A stretch of DNA of 64,000 nt from contig NZ_JAJAPX010000002.1 in NCBI RefSeq assembly GCF_020523965.1, positions 682,001 through 746,000 on the forward strand, written 5' to 3'. This stretch comes from Neotamlana sargassicola (lineage in GTDB: Bacteria; Bacteroidota; Bacteroidia; Flavobacteriales; Flavobacteriaceae). The notes under the pieces were generated by a model that searched no databases, was not told the origin of the DNA, and worked only from the letters and a program-made list of their open reading frames with translations. Position 1 is the stretch's first letter. Every line of letters starts with the position of its first letter. Position numbers and translations under genes: made by a program. Shown here one piece after another: positions 63,622-64,000 of the stretch.

Positions 63622-64000
63622 TTAGCTTAAATCTTTTTTAATAAGCTTTGTAAGCTCGTTGCTATCTTCGTAAACCACGAATTCTCCGTCTTTAAAATAC
63701 GAAATATGCCCTGTTTCTTCACTTACAGCTAGCGCTAGTGCATCGGTTTTTTCGGTAACACCAATAGCAGCTCTATGCCGAAGTCCGAAACGCTGCGGAA
63801 TGTGTTTTTCATTATTAACAGGTAAAATAACTCGGGTAGCTTTTACAATATTATTGCTCACAATTATAGCACCATCGTGTAGCGGACTATTTTTAAAAAA
63901 TATACTTTCAATAATGGGTTGTGTTACTTTTATGTTCATTTCGTCTCCCGAAGACGATAAAAAATCTAAATTATTGTTGCGTTCAAAAACTATTAAAGCT
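63622..64000 (-). CDS. cdaA: Diadenylate cyclase CdaA, 5' end outside window
   Basis: The frame stays open to the right edge: residues before the internal ATG at 63939 read ALIVFERNNNLDFLSS, the normal DAC-domain start, so the gene begins beyond 64000. The catalytic motifs DGA (in SPLHDGAIIV) and RHR (in GLRHRAAIGVTEKTDA) are present. CdaA makes cyclic di-AMP from two ATP at the membrane. It is followed after 5 bp by the DUF3667 gene. Confidence 0.9.
   Translation of the reverse strand, partial: ALIVFERNNNLDFLSSSGDEMNIKVTQPIIESIFFKNSPLHDGAIIVSNNIVKATRVILPVNNEKHIPQRFGLRHRAAIGVTEKTDALALAVSEETGHISYFKDGEFVVYEDSNELTKLIKKDLS

Overview
This window looks like a chromosomal segment of a marine-type Flavobacteriaceae bacterium (Bacteroidota). 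The evidence is the low GC content, TonB-dependent receptors with carboxypeptidase-regulatory-like N-terminal domains, a PorP/SprF type IX secretion protein, bacillithiol synthesis (BshC), many lipoproteins, and Bacteroidota promoter boxes (-7 TAnnTTTG, some with -33 TTTG about 20 bp upstream). No rRNA, tRNA, CRISPR array, transposase or prophage gene was seen. Two genes are cut by the edges: an HTTM-family membrane protein on the left and the diadenylate cyclase CdaA on the right.

Layout. 1-6.5 kb: HTTM protein overlapping a TonB receptor, then a second large outer-membrane barrel. 6.7-9.2 kb: guaB and a PqqB-like metallo-hydrolase lipoprotein, convergent. 9.2-13.4 kb (minus): two small conserved genes, a His/Cys-rich small protein, a TonB receptor and an Asp/His-rich lipoprotein; I infer a divalent-metal uptake operon. 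13.7-19.4 kb: DUF937 protein, serA, serC, acyl-CoA reductase (minus), then ferredoxin, thiamine pyrophosphokinase and an ACT protein (plus). 19.5-32 kb: a TonB receptor, ychF, topoisomerase IV (parE-parC), a barrel protein, a GH20 hexosaminidase and an acetyltransferase. 32-38 kb (minus): PorP/SprF-SPOR fusion, TerC, dihaem peroxidase and a PhoX-like lipoprotein with a collagen-like stretch. 38-46 kb (plus): bshC, a PLP decarboxylase, guaA, a LysM/PBP1 hybrid, DUF922 and DUF3820 proteins. 46-49.5 kb (minus): DUF3124 lipoprotein, trmL, a 47-codon ORF, a SIMPL protein and an NDH-2 type dehydrogenase.

49.5-57.5 kb (minus) is the most informative region: a complete tryptophan operon, trpE-trpG-trpD-trpC-trpFB(fused)-[GIY-YIG gene]-trpA. 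Upstream of trpE is an apparently complete transcription attenuator: a promoter, a 15-codon leader peptide with three consecutive Trp codons, a 7-nt antiterminator candidate and a terminator. The gaps between trpE, trpG, trpD and trpC hold three copies of a composite repeat (a roughly 190-bp foldable element, an identical 20-mer and heptanucleotide repeats). A small GIY-YIG nuclease gene sits between trpB and trpA, bracketed by inverted 20-bp palindromes of a kind that also occurs alone 4.4 kb away. 57.5-64 kb: two thioredoxin-like proteins, a rhodanese, a small membrane protein, a phosphodiesterase, truA, an ABC exporter, a DUF3667 protein and cdaA.

The repeat and attenuator structures were read by eye. 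Family names come from recognisable motifs and memory, not database searches.
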